A stretch of 33,847 nt of DNA from positions 1-33,847 of the forward strand of contig DASXOV010000176.1 in the NCBI GenBank assembly GCA_036494005.1, read 5' to 3'. Every line of letters begins with the position of its first letter. Position 1 is the first letter of the stretch. Positions 24,135-32,307 of this stretch are shown here, piece by piece. The notes beneath the pieces were generated by a model. The model was given only the letters and a program-made list of their open reading frames with translations. It did not search any database and had not been told where the DNA came from. The position numbers and the translations under genes were made by a program. The DNA is from GCA-003244245 sp036494005 (GTDB lineage: Bacteria; Actinomycetota; Actinomycetes; Mycobacteriales; Pseudonocardiaceae).

Positions 24135-25352
24135 TCAGCCGGTGCCGACACCCATCCGGTAGGCCAGCCCGCGCAGCTCACGACCGACAGCGTCTCGGCG
24201 CGCTTGGCGCAGTAGATCGGTCACAGTCTCACGTACGAAGGGATTGGCCCGGACCCGTTGGGGTGCGAGCCGTTCGGCGGTGCGCAACGCGGCCACGGCT
24301 TCGGTCCGACGTGACCGCTCGGTCGCCAGACCCCGGCCCAGGTCGGTGTAGAACCCTGCGCGCCGCGATGCCGATGTCACGGCGGCCGGGTCGATGGCGC
24401 GGGCCAGTTCGGCGACCTTGCCACCTTCACCGCGTTCCACGGCCAGGGTGACCCCCCAGAACCCGAGATTGGCCAGCCCGAACGACTGGTGACCGAAGTT
24501 GATCCCGGTGCCGACCCGCGCGGCCACGTCGGCGGCCTCGGCCTGGTGATCGGCCGATTCCTCGGGCCGCCGTAACGCGGCCGCGTTGAGCGAACACGTC
24601 AGATGCAACATTCCGTACATCTCCGCAGCGCCCCCGTCAGCGCCCACCGACGGCGCCACCCGATCGGCAGCGACGGACGCCAGAACCAGGCTGCGCGCCC
24701 GCGCAGGGCTGGCCACTGCCTGCGCGCGCAACAGCTCCGCTAGCGCGGTATGCGCGGGCGAATCCAGTTCAGCAGCCACCGCACGGGCATGCATCGCCGC
24801 GACAGTTGCGAGGTCCGGCTCACCCAGATGCTTCGCGGTGAAGGTGGCTGCGGTGTAGACGTCCAGCAAGCCGCCAAGCGCATCGTGACGGTTGGCCAGC
24901 TCGGTGGCCGCGATCGCGTGCAGATCCGTGATCAGGCCGGGGAGGACCAGGCCCATCCCCGCGTAGTCCGCTGCCGGACGTAGCTGGGAGTTCACTCGGT
25001 GGATCATCGCGGCCACATCTGGCCACGACCGCGCAGTCTCCTCAGCGGGGTCGTCCAGCGCGTTGTCCGCCAGCGCCACCCGCAGCGCCACCACCGCGGC
25101 GTGTACCTCGCCCATACCCTCGGCGGACGTCAGTTCGTGGGCGCCGGTCAACTCCCCCGGCGCGACCTCTAACGCTGCGGCGATCGCTTCAAGCGTCGAT
25201 CGGCGGTCCATCGGCCGTTCACCGCGCTCCAAGCGGGACAGGTAGGACTCGGAGAGCCCAGCGAGTTCGGCGACCACCCGCAGAGGCTTGCCCCGCCAGT
25301 AACGGATCTCCCGCATCCGCTGACCGATTGTCCGCGTCGCTTCTTCGTCCAT
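24135..25352 (-). CDS. XRE-family regulator with large C-terminal helical domain
   Basis: 405 aa from the ATG at 25352; a GTG at 25370 with AAGGGG upstream is also possible. The N-terminal helix-turn-helix (about residues 8-62) reads IGQRMREIRYWRGKPLRVVA then LAGLSESYLSRLERGERPMD. The remaining roughly 340 residues are Ala/Arg/Glu-rich helices resembling degenerate TPR repeats, which is common in actinobacterial XRE regulators of this length. It probably represses its own promoter, since a palindromic region lies just upstream. The two small genes downstream are likely its partners or targets. The effector is unknown. Confidence 0.9.
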   Translation of the reverse strand: MDEEATRTIGQRMREIRYWRGKPLRVVAELAGLSESYLSRLERGERPMDRRSTLEAIAAALEVAPGELTGAHELTSAEGMGEVHAAVVALRVALADNALDDPAEETARSWPDVAAMIHRVNSQLRPAADYAGMGLVLPGLITDLHAIAATELANRHDALGGLLDVYTAATFTAKHLGEPDLATVAAMHARAVAAELDSPAHTALAELLRAQAVASPARARSLVLASVAADRVAPSVGADGGAAEMYGMLHLTCSLNAAALRRPEESADHQAEAADVAARVGTGINFGHQSFGLANLGFWGVTLAVERGEGGKVAELARAIDPAAVTSASRRAGFYTDLGRGLATERSRRTEAVAALRTAERLAPQRVRANPFVRETVTDLLRQARRDAVGRELRGLAYRMGVGTG

Positions 25353-25365
25353 CGAGCACCACACA

Positions 25366-25436
25366 TTCACCGGAAGTAGACCCCTTACCGGCTGCCCCCG
25401 GGGTAGCTACCCAGGGGCCGATACACCTCCGGTGAA
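25366..25436. promoter_or_regulatory. nested inverted repeats upstream of XRE regulator
   Basis: A perfect 12-bp palindrome, GGGTAGCTACCC (25401-25412), is flanked by CCCC and GGGG arms. It sits inside an outer perfect 9-bp inverted repeat, TTCACCGGA (25366-25374) and TCCGGTGAA (25428-25436). The centre lies about 55 nt upstream of the ATG. The position and symmetry suit autoregulation by the XRE protein (inference). Confidence 0.55.
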
Positions 25437-25599
25437 GGATGCACCGTCGAGGCTACGTTCCCCCTAGCTGGACTGCCCGTCGCGGGTGATCACCGGGCCG
25501 CGACCTCGCGGTTTGTAAGATCCGCCGCCGATGAAACCGCAGGTCAACCACCGTTTCGACAAGATCACCAGCTGTGGGCGCAACGGGCCTTGCGCGGTG

Positions 25600-26706
25600 T
25601 CAAGGGTGGCGTAGTCCGATCTCGGCGGCGCCGGCGGCGAGCACGTCGAGGCCGAACGCGTCCACTGGGCCCAGCGCGCCGGGCCCGCTGACGCCGTGCT
25701 CGGCGGCTCGACCGGCGCCCCAGGCCAGCAGCCCGGCCGTGAGCAGGTAGGGATCGCCCGCGACCAGCCGGACCTCGGCCAGCGGTGCGCCCCGCTCGTC
25801 GTAGACGGCACCGACGAAGTGAGACCTGACCCGGGCCAGCGCGGCGGCATCGGGCTCTTCGGCCACTCGTGCGGTGAGCGCCTCGCCGACCTTGGTCAGC
25901 AGTGAACCGGCCCCGGGCAGCCGCAACAACCCTGCGCCCAGCCGGGAACCGAGGTGCACCGCTCGGGTGGCGGGGCCGAACCAGCCCAGGTAGACGTCCA
26001 CCTGGGCGAGACCGTCGCCGGGCCCGAGCCGGGGCAGGGTGAAGTGCTCACTGGCGCCGATGGTCAGCGCGGGCCGGTCCCGCCCGGCCACCGGGAAGGT
26101 CCGCATCCGGGATCCGGTGGGCTCGTCACGGATCCCGGCGCGCCAGGTGTAGCCCGGCTCGCCGGCCACCGCGACGAGTGAGGCCATCGTGCCCCGGCTG
26201 AACACCTGGGCACGCCCGACGCCGGTGACGAAATACGCCGTCTCGACCCGGTGGGCGGTGGCACCGGCCAGTCGTAGCGCGAGCGCACCCGCCAGGTTGC
26301 CCGGCACGTAGTCGTTGCCGAACGCGGTGAGCAGGCTCGCGCCGGACCGGGTGGCGCGCGGGCCGAACTCCTCGAACACCCGGCGGATGAACGTGGGCTC
26401 ACCGGTCGAGTCGAGGTAGATCGCGCCCGCGTCCACCGCGGCGGACAGGGCCGCCTCTCCAAGCCTCATGAATGGTCCGACGGTGCTCACCAGCACGTCG
26501 CCGGCCCCGACCAGGTCGCGCACCGAACTGGTGTCGGTCACGTCCGCGACGGCGGTCTCCAGGCCGCCGAGCTGTTCGGCCAGCGGCGCAAGCTTGGCGG
26601 GGTTGCGCCCGGCGAGGACCGGCGCCAGGCTGCGCGCGACCATCTCCCGTGCGGTGCGACCACCGGTGTAGCCGGTCGCGCCGAACAGCACGATCTTCCC
26701 TGTCAC
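25600..26706 (-). CDS. saccharopine dehydrogenase-like reductase
   Basis: 368 aa from the GTG at 26706, giving VTGKIVLFGATGYTGGRTAR at the N-terminus. A longer frame to 26835 is antisense-like. The nucleotide-binding motif GATGYTGG and the segment AGRNPAKLAPLAEQLGG match the saccharopine dehydrogenase/trans-acting enoyl reductase family. Other signs are DVLVSTVGPFMRLGEAALSA, YLDSTGEPTF and FGNDYVPGNLAG. In mycobacteria such proteins act on lipid or polyketide double bonds, but many actinobacterial members are uncharacterised. There is no operon partner in direct contact; the LuxR-type regulator ends 58 nt upstream on the same strand. Confidence 0.88.
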   Translation of the reverse strand: MTGKIVLFGATGYTGGRTAREMVARSLAPVLAGRNPAKLAPLAEQLGGLETAVADVTDTSSVRDLVGAGDVLVSTVGPFMRLGEAALSAAVDAGAIYLDSTGEPTFIRRVFEEFGPRATRSGASLLTAFGNDYVPGNLAGALALRLAGATAHRVETAYFVTGVGRAQVFSRGTMASLVAVAGEPGYTWRAGIRDEPTGSRMRTFPVAGRDRPALTIGASEHFTLPRLGPGDGLAQVDVYLGWFGPATRAVHLGSRLGAGLLRLPGAGSLLTKVGEALTARVAEEPDAAALARVRSHFVGAVYDERGAPLAEVRLVAGDPYLLTAGLLAWGAGRAAEHGVSGPGALGPVDAFGLDVLAAGAAEIGLRHP

Positions 26707-26764
26707 GACCACGAGGCTATCCGGCCGCCACCCCGCAGCCCGTGATGGAGCCATATCGAGATCG

Positions 26765-29617
26765 TCAGCGGCGGCAGAGCCCCGATACGTCTGCCTGCCG
26801 GTCGCTGGGACGGCGCGGGGACGGCGGGCGGGCATCCAGCGAGCCGGAACCCTGGTGCATCCCGAGTGCCCCGGCCAGTTCGGTGCGGCTGCGGATGCCG
26901 AGTTTGGCGTAGGCGTGCGCCAGATGGGCTTCGACCGTCCGGACCGAGAGCACCAGCCGCTGGGCGATCGCCTGGTTGTTCATACCCTGCACCACGAGAT
27001 CTGCCACCTCGTCCTCCCGGGAGGTCAGTGGCGGCGGCGCGAGCTGCGCCACGGCCGGAGTGCGGACGTCCTCGCAGGCCCTGGCCAGGCCGGCGGCCCG
27101 CGCCGCGGAGGCGGCCGCGCGGCGCCTGCCACCCGCGCGCTCATGGGCTGCGGCGGCGTGTGCGGCGGCCTCACCGGCGAGCAGCGCAGCGCCCATCGCC
27201 TCGAACTCGGTCGCCACGTCGTCCAGCGCCTCGCCCGCGTCGGCAATCACAGCGTCGGCGTGGGCACTGCAGGCGGCGACCAGTGGACTGTCGATCTGCT
27301 CGGCCAGCTGCCGCAAGCCGTCCGCCGCCTCGTCCGCACGGCCCAGCCGGACCGCGGTGTGCAAGGCCTGCGCCTGCGCCGCCCGGTGCCCCATGCCGGC
27401 CGCCACCGACGCTGCCCGGATCGCCCGCTCGCCGCCGTGCGCGGCGCCGGCGGCGTGGCCGGCGGCAGCGATCCATGCCTCGGCGAGCAGGATCTCGGGC
27501 TCGAAGATCCGGAGATGGTGGACGGGGCGCCGCGGCGGGGTGGCACCCAGGGCAGCGCGGGCTGCGGCGATGTCTCCGATCACGGCATGGGCTTGCGCCA
27601 GCAGGGCCAGACACAGCGGCAGGAAGCCGTCCGGGTCCCGCTCGTGCAGGCCGGCGGCCGCCTCGGAGAGCCAGCGGACGGCGGTGCGCGGACGTCCGGC
27701 CGACAACGCCGACCACCCGACGTGGGCGGCGGCGACCGCGTCACCGGCCCAGGCCGGTTGCGCCAGGCACCACGTGTGCAGGTCGGCCGCCCGGGTCTGC
27801 GCGTCGCGGACCCGCCCGGCGAGCAACAGCGCCGACAGTTCACCGTGGGCCAGCGTCAGCCAGATCAGCCCGGTGTCCGGCCCTGCGGTGTCCGGCCCTG
27901 TGGTGTCCGGTCTCGTCGAGCGGTGCTCGAGTGCCGCCCGGCCCCGCGCCACAGCGGCGAGAGCTTCGGTGCCGCGGCCGATGGCGGCCAGCCCCATCCC
28001 GGCCGCGCAGGACCCCCAGATCCGTGCCGCACTGCCCGTTGCGGCGGCCGAGGCGTCCAGTCCGAACTCGGCTGCCTCCTGCGGACGCCCGGCGAAGTAC
28101 CCGAGTACCCCACTGACCGCGCGGACGCTGCAGGCGGCGTCCGGCTCGACGACAGCGCCCGCCTCCCGCAGCATCGTCTCGGCCGCCGCCGCCTGGCCCA
28201 GACCGAAGAAGAGATTGAGTGCCCGCACCACGACGAGCCGGTACCGGTCCTCGGCTGAGCCGGCCAGCGGCGCCGCAGCCACCGCCATCTGTTCCGCCTC
28301 AGCAGTCCTGCCCTGCCAGCGCAGCGCCTCCAGCGCCGCCACGTGGGCCCGCACCCCACCCGCGCCGTCGGTCGCCGCACCCGCCATCCGAGCCGCCAGA
28401 TCGTGATCGAGCGAGACGTTGGCCTGCACCGCGGCATCGGCGAGCAGGCCGGCATTCGTGCTGGACTCGTCGCTGTCCAGCAGCAGCGTGCCGGCCCGCA
28501 GCAGGTCGTCGCGGCATTGCCAGGGCAGGTACGCGTGCGCGAGTCGGCGGCGTAGCTGGCACGCGTCGGCCTCTGGCACCTGATCCCGCACCACCGCGCC
28601 GTACACGGGGTGGGCCATACATGCCGCTGCCCCCCACCCGCTGTTCTCCACGATCACCAGCCCCCGGCGCTCCAACGCCGCGACCACGTCGGGGTTGGTC
28701 AGACCGGCGAGACATCCGAGGCCCAGCGGTTCCCCCGTGGCGAGCAGTTCCAGCGCGGCCCGCTCGTCGGTGCCCAGACCGCACAGCTGGGCCTGGACGA
28801 TCTCATGCAGACGGGGCGTGGGGTCCATCCTGCCCTGCCAGTGCCACCCGCCGTCCCGCCTGCGCAGCCTGCCGGTCTGATACCCGCCTTCGACGAGTTC
28901 GCGGAGGAACAGCGCGTTACCCCGGCTCATGCGCCACAACCGTTCGCTGGTGCGGCTGTCCACCACCCCGTCCAGGACCTCACCCACCAACCGGTCCACC
29001 CCGGACCGAGAAAGCGGCTGCAACTCCAGCCGGTCGGCCAGCCCGTCCTTCCACAACGTCACCACCGGATCAGGGACCGGTCCCCCGGTCCGCACGGTGA
29101 GCACGACGCAGGCCGCGCCGGTCAGCGTGAGCTGATGCACCAGGGCCACCGACAGCTCATCAAGCAGATGCGCGTCGTCGATCCCCACCACCAGCCGGGC
29201 AGCACTGCCCTCGGCGAGGGCGGAGCCCGCGCGTTGCAGCAATGTCAGCGGGTCCGAGGTCGTCTCGGCGGCAGGAATCAGATGGGCGAACGCGCCCAGC
29301 GGAATCCTTGCGGCCGCACTCGTGCCCGCGGCCCATCGGGTGGGATTACTCCCTCGCTGGGCGGCCAGCGCCTCCCTGACCAGACGCGTCTTGCCGGCCC
29401 CGGGCGGTCCCGCGACGACCACGCTGCGTGGCTCGGCACCGGTTATCCGTTCCGCGATGAACTGCAACTCCGACTCGCGCCCCACCAGCGTCCAGGTGTC
29501 CGGGCCCGGAACCGAACCGGCCCATACATGTGACGGATTCGACGTCGCGCACTCGTCCGAGCCCCCACCGATGGTGCGACGCACACCGTTCCTGGGCAAC
29601 CGCCCCTCGTTACGCAT
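26765..29617 (-). CDS. LuxR-family (LAL) ATPase transcription regulator
   Basis: 950 aa from the ATG at 29617, chosen for the strong GGGGGAG upstream. The open frame to 29779 adds an unrelated stretch. An N-terminal AAA ATPase has Walker A GPPGAGKT (70-77) and Walker B RLVVGIDDAHLL (141-152). A long helical TPR-like middle follows. The C-terminal LuxR helix-turn-helix (about 864-918) reads LTSREDEVADLVVQGMNNQA then VRTVEAHLAHAYAKLG. LAL regulators often control secondary metabolism or transport. It is transcribed in the same direction as, and lies just downstream of, the peptide/protease cassette, so it could regulate it (inference). A 15-bp repeat lies inside. Confidence 0.93.
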   Translation of the reverse strand: MRNEGRLPRNGVRRTIGGGSDECATSNPSHVWAGSVPGPDTWTLVGRESELQFIAERITGAEPRSVVVAGPPGAGKTRLVREALAAQRGSNPTRWAAGTSAAARIPLGAFAHLIPAAETTSDPLTLLQRAGSALAEGSAARLVVGIDDAHLLDELSVALVHQLTLTGAACVVLTVRTGGPVPDPVVTLWKDGLADRLELQPLSRSGVDRLVGEVLDGVVDSRTSERLWRMSRGNALFLRELVEGGYQTGRLRRRDGGWHWQGRMDPTPRLHEIVQAQLCGLGTDERAALELLATGEPLGLGCLAGLTNPDVVAALERRGLVIVENSGWGAAACMAHPVYGAVVRDQVPEADACQLRRRLAHAYLPWQCRDDLLRAGTLLLDSDESSTNAGLLADAAVQANVSLDHDLAARMAGAATDGAGGVRAHVAALEALRWQGRTAEAEQMAVAAAPLAGSAEDRYRLVVVRALNLFFGLGQAAAAETMLREAGAVVEPDAACSVRAVSGVLGYFAGRPQEAAEFGLDASAAATGSAARIWGSCAAGMGLAAIGRGTEALAAVARGRAALEHRSTRPDTTGPDTAGPDTGLIWLTLAHGELSALLLAGRVRDAQTRAADLHTWCLAQPAWAGDAVAAAHVGWSALSAGRPRTAVRWLSEAAAGLHERDPDGFLPLCLALLAQAHAVIGDIAAARAALGATPPRRPVHHLRIFEPEILLAEAWIAAAGHAAGAAHGGERAIRAASVAAGMGHRAAQAQALHTAVRLGRADEAADGLRQLAEQIDSPLVAACSAHADAVIADAGEALDDVATEFEAMGAALLAGEAAAHAAAAHERAGGRRRAAASAARAAGLARACEDVRTPAVAQLAPPPLTSREDEVADLVVQGMNNQAIAQRLVLSVRTVEAHLAHAYAKLGIRSRTELAGALGMHQGSGSLDARPPSPRRPSDRQADVSGLCRR
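27872..27916 (-). repeat. 15-bp in-frame repeat, about 3 units
   Basis: GGTGTCCGGCCCTGY occurs at 27872-27886 and 27887-27901, followed by a degraded third copy. It encodes the TTGPDTAGPDT stretch in the middle domain of the LAL regulator. Confidence 0.85.
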
Positions 29618-29957
29618 GAACCGCTCCCCCGCGAAGCAACAAAGAGATGACGAGTGCACCTCAGTCCGATCAAAAAAGATCATGAGGTGGCTACTGCCAG
29701 GGCGCCTCACAAATGCTAGAGGGTCACGCAAGTGACAGACAAGGCAGCTCTCCCCCACTCGGAGTCGCGCGCAGCCCATTCATCAATATAGGGCCGTCCT
29801 TCCGTCACCCGGCCGGCAGGTCCTGCGGTACCCGAAATGACTGCATCAAAGCTGGGGAGATTGAATGAATAGCGTTCGACAGGTGACATAACATACACAT
29901 TCGATGACCTCTTGGCCCCTTGATCGCTGTTGTGCCGGCTGGGTGTGGACCGCGGCA
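29618..29957. other. intergenic region with a possible very small gene
   Basis: This gap lies between the GIN-type lipoprotein (ends 29958) and the LAL regulator (starts 29617). It is less GC-rich than the flanks and must contain the LAL promoter. One minus-strand small frame (29716-29898) is listed separately. Nothing else is recognisable. Confidence 0.4.
29716..29898 (-). CDS. possible 57-60-aa peptide, coding status uncertain
   Basis: The frame gives MSPVERYSFNLPSFDAVISG, then a middle and an end of ...GRAALSVTCVTL. AGAGG precedes the GTG at 29898 by 9 nt; the ATG at 29889 gives 57 aa. It has a plausible amphipathic beginning and an acidic/aromatic middle (PYIDEWAARDSEW), with one Cys near the end. 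It lies directly downstream of the cassette, on the same strand. No family is recognised, and chance openness in a high-GC genome is a real possibility. Confidence 0.25.
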   Translation of the reverse strand: MYVMSPVERYSFNLPSFDAVISGTAGPAGRVTEGRPYIDEWAARDSEWGRAALSVTCVTL

Positions 29958-30824
29958 TCACTGCACAGCGGTGATCAACGCGACACCAGTCGTCTCTTGC
30001 CGGGTGATACGCGGGTTGCCGCTGTAGCGCAGCGTGGACGCACCGTTGGCCTCGGCTGCGAGAGTGCCGCGCACCGTGACGACGGCCTGGCTGGCTCCGG
30101 TGACATCGGCGTCGAGGTCTTGGATCGACAGGTCACTCAGCTGAAGATCACAGGTCCCCATTCCTTGCAGGTTCAGGCGGCCGACGTTGCCGGACAGCAC
30201 CAGCCTGCTGGCCCCCGTCGCTGAAACCACAGCCGCATCGGCCCGCACTGGACCGGTGATCTGGCTCACACCATAGGCCTCGAGGTGCAGCGTCTTGCCG
30301 GTCACCGTGGAATCGAGTACGGCCTTGGTGGCGCCGCTGACGGTGAGCCGCCCTAGGTGACGCACAGTCACGTCGGCGGTCGGCGGTGCGCCCCAGACGC
30401 TCGCACCCGGCCTGAGCCCGAGGTGCAGCTGGGAACCGGTCACAGTGGCGTCGACCAGATCCGGGAGGTCGTGATCCATCCCCATCGTGACCTGCTCGGG
30501 TTCGCCGATCTTCACGTGGACGATGAAGTTGCCCGCGACGACGAGGGTGTCGACGCCGGACAAGGTGAGTTTCCGGCCGGCCGGCCGGCCGGAACCGGAC
30601 ACCGACCCGGGGTCCGAGTAGCCGGCACCGGGCGAGCTGTCGACACCGGGCGCGCCACCGGGCGACCCGTCGACACCGGGCGTGCCACCGGGCGAGCCGT
30701 CGGCACCGGCACCGTCGCTCGACGCCCCCAGGCAGCCGGCTGACAGCAGTACCGCGGCAAAGATGAGTCCGCTGCACAGGACCGAGCCGAACCAGCGAAC
30801 GGTCCCGTCCGGCGTCCCCATCAT
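29958..30824 (-). CDS. lipoprotein with head-GIN/DUF2807-like domain
   Basis: 288 aa. The ATG at 30824 overlaps the protease stop (ATGA); a second ATG follows at once. A signal peptide with lipobox LSAGC (Cys31) predicts lipid anchoring outside the membrane. A Gly/Pro/Ser/Asp-rich repeat linker (to about residue 80) leads to a beta-rich repeat domain: VDTLVVAGNFIVHVKIGEPE at the start, then units such as LGRLTVSGATKAVLDSTVTG and VVSATGASRLVLSGNVGRL. This is the pattern of auto-transporter-adhesin-like head-GIN (DUF2807) domains. Translational coupling to the metalloprotease says both act together; it could bind or protect against the peptide product (inference). Confidence 0.9.
   Translation of the reverse strand: MMGTPDGTVRWFGSVLCSGLIFAAVLLSAGCLGASSDGAGADGSPGGTPGVDGSPGGAPGVDSSPGAGYSDPGSVSGSGRPAGRKLTLSGVDTLVVAGNFIVHVKIGEPEQVTMGMDHDLPDLVDATVTGSQLHLGLRPGASVWGAPPTADVTVRHLGRLTVSGATKAVLDSTVTGKTLHLEAYGVSQITGPVRADAAVVSATGASRLVLSGNVGRLNLQGMGTCDLQLSDLSIQDLDADVTGASQAVVTVRGTLAAEANGASTLRYSGNPRITRQETTGVALITAVQ
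30611..30712 (-). repeat. 30-bp in-frame tandem repeat
   Basis: CGACACCGGGCGYGCCACCG and the following 10 bases recur at 30641-30670 and 30671-30700, with partial copies on both sides. They encode PGVDGSPGG-type units in the lipoprotein linker. Confidence 0.85.
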
Positions 30825-32200
30825 TGCGACCGTTCTGAGCCGGATCGTCTCCGGTCCCGATAAGCCCCCCCATAGGTAATGCCGGTGCGGATCCAGTTCT
30901 TGCCCATCATGGTGAGGATCAGGGTGAGGCTCGCCCACGGCAACACCAGCAGGAACATCTGGATCACGACCAGCGCAGCCGTTGGAAGCTGTCCGGCCAG
31001 CACCGCGTCTGTCACCGCGGCCCCACGATGAGCCAGCGAGTCCAACACCACCGGGAGGACCCGAGGCGCGATGATGAGGATCAGGAGCAGGAAGTACCCC
31101 AGCACTGGAATGACCAGGCCAACCCACAGTGTGACCACCCGACGGACCCACGGCTTGAGCTCCTGTACCCGAGGATGGGACTCGCGCCGCCGGAAGATAC
31201 TCCGCAACACCGGACCCATTCGGCTGAACAGGTCCGGTACCCCGATGAGATCGCTGAGGATGTAGTAGCCGTCGAAGCGAACGAGGGGCAAGAACTGCTG
31301 GGCGATCTCCATATGCATCAGCAAGAGGGTGATCAGCAGCCATGGGGAACCGGTGTAGAGGTAGGCGAGGCTCACCCCGGCGATGAACACCGCGTTGAAG
31401 TAGACGCCTCCGAGGTCGGTGCGCAGCCGCCCGGCCCTGCTGAGGCGGTAGGAGTCGGTGACCGTGCTGTAGAGGGCCGGCCAGACGAGATACAGGCCGA
31501 AGCCCATCCTGCCGGGCCGTGCGCCTCCGTAGCGGCAGGCGGCGACGTGACCACACTCGTGAAACGCACCCGAGGCAAGCACCAGGGCCATCACCAGCAA
31601 CGTCAACTCGGGACGGTGGACCATGGTCAGCGCACTCGACCGGATCTGCCCGAGCCCGCCTCGCCCAGCCACCGTCAGGTCCAGCGCGACGAACACAGCC
31701 AACGCGGTCGCCACCACGGGGGGAAAGAAGAGCGGCTGGAAGATCCCGGCGAGCACCCAGGACATGCGTTCAGGCACCACCGCCACCCGGAACCTGAGTG
31801 ACAGCAGCGGGTCCGAACGCATCGTGGCCGGTGCGTCGCCGTCGACAGCCGCCGGATCTGCCGCCGTCATCCCGGCGGGCCCGAGGCGGTTGTCAAGCAG
31901 GTACGACACCTGCTCGGCAGCCACATCCCGGCCGAACTCCTCGCTGAGACGCGCCGCCACCTGCTCAAGGTCCCGCGTCCCGTCCAGGCTGCCCGCAAGG
32001 AGGTACAGCAGCCGCGGAACCTGGATGACCTGTCCGTCGGCTCGGCGGACGAGGTACCTGGGCTCCTGAAAGCCGGACCCCTCGTACTCTCCGATCAGCT
32101 CGGTCCCCTCGGCCAGCCTCGGCGCCATACACCTCGGAGCCTCTGGGACGAGCTCAGGATCACGTACTGCACGTGCGGTGTCGATGACGCCCTCCCCCAT
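30821..32200 (-). CDS. M50-type membrane metalloprotease with N-terminal PqqD/RRE-like domain
   Basis: 459 aa from the ATG at 32200. Residues about 30-112 look like a PqqD-type winged helix, the peptide-recognition (RRE) fold: RYLVRRADGQVIQVPRLLYL, LLAGSLDGTRDLEQVAARL and VSYLLDNRLGPAGM. The rest is polytopic. HECGH (214-218) lies in a membrane helix and is an HExxH zinc site of site-2-protease type. LVRFDGYYILSD (307-318) supplies the third ligand Asp310. It fits the group annotated as putative peptide zinc metalloprotease. It presumably recognises and cleaves the leader of the small peptide encoded upstream (inference). It is coupled to the lipoprotein gene downstream. Confidence 0.93.
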   Translation of the reverse strand: MGEGVIDTARAVRDPELVPEAPRCMAPRLAEGTELIGEYEGSGFQEPRYLVRRADGQVIQVPRLLYLLAGSLDGTRDLEQVAARLSEEFGRDVAAEQVSYLLDNRLGPAGMTAADPAAVDGDAPATMRSDPLLSLRFRVAVVPERMSWVLAGIFQPLFFPPVVATALAVFVALDLTVAGRGGLGQIRSSALTMVHRPELTLLVMALVLASGAFHECGHVAACRYGGARPGRMGFGLYLVWPALYSTVTDSYRLSRAGRLRTDLGGVYFNAVFIAGVSLAYLYTGSPWLLITLLLMHMEIAQQFLPLVRFDGYYILSDLIGVPDLFSRMGPVLRSIFRRRESHPRVQELKPWVRRVVTLWVGLVIPVLGYFLLLILIIAPRVLPVVLDSLAHRGAAVTDAVLAGQLPTAALVVIQMFLLVLPWASLTLILTMMGKNWIRTGITYGGAYRDRRRSGSERSQ

Positions 32201-32227
32201 GGCTCGAAACCCGACTACTCACCCATG

Positions 32228-32262
32228 GGGAGGGGGTGGCCGCGTTCTGGCCACCCCCTCCC
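32228..32262 (-). terminator. strong hairpin between peptide and protease genes
   Basis: GGGAGGGGGTGGCC, a 7-nt loop, then GGCCACCCCCTCCC: a perfect 14-bp stem. It lies 45 nt after the peptide stop and 27 nt before the protease ATG on the minus strand. There is no T-tract. It may act as a partial terminator or as an mRNA-stabilising structure that keeps peptide mRNA above protease mRNA. Confidence 0.75.
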
Positions 32263-32307
32263 TCACGAATGACTCATCAGGCGATCACCGAACAGCACTA
32301 GCTCAGC

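Noticed and set aside
25437..25599. tRNA-like or attachment-site-like sequence near GGTTTGTAAGATCC
   Set aside because: No cloverleaf can be drawn: the T-loop is wrong in length and no anticodon arm is found.
29618..29779. 54-residue N-terminal extension of the LAL regulator
   Set aside because: The ATG at 29617 has a strong ribosome site and the extension has no domain character.
30825..31556. Long 5' extension of the GIN lipoprotein frame
   Set aside because: It lies inside the protease gene in another frame; the lipobox signal peptide begins at the ATG at 30824.
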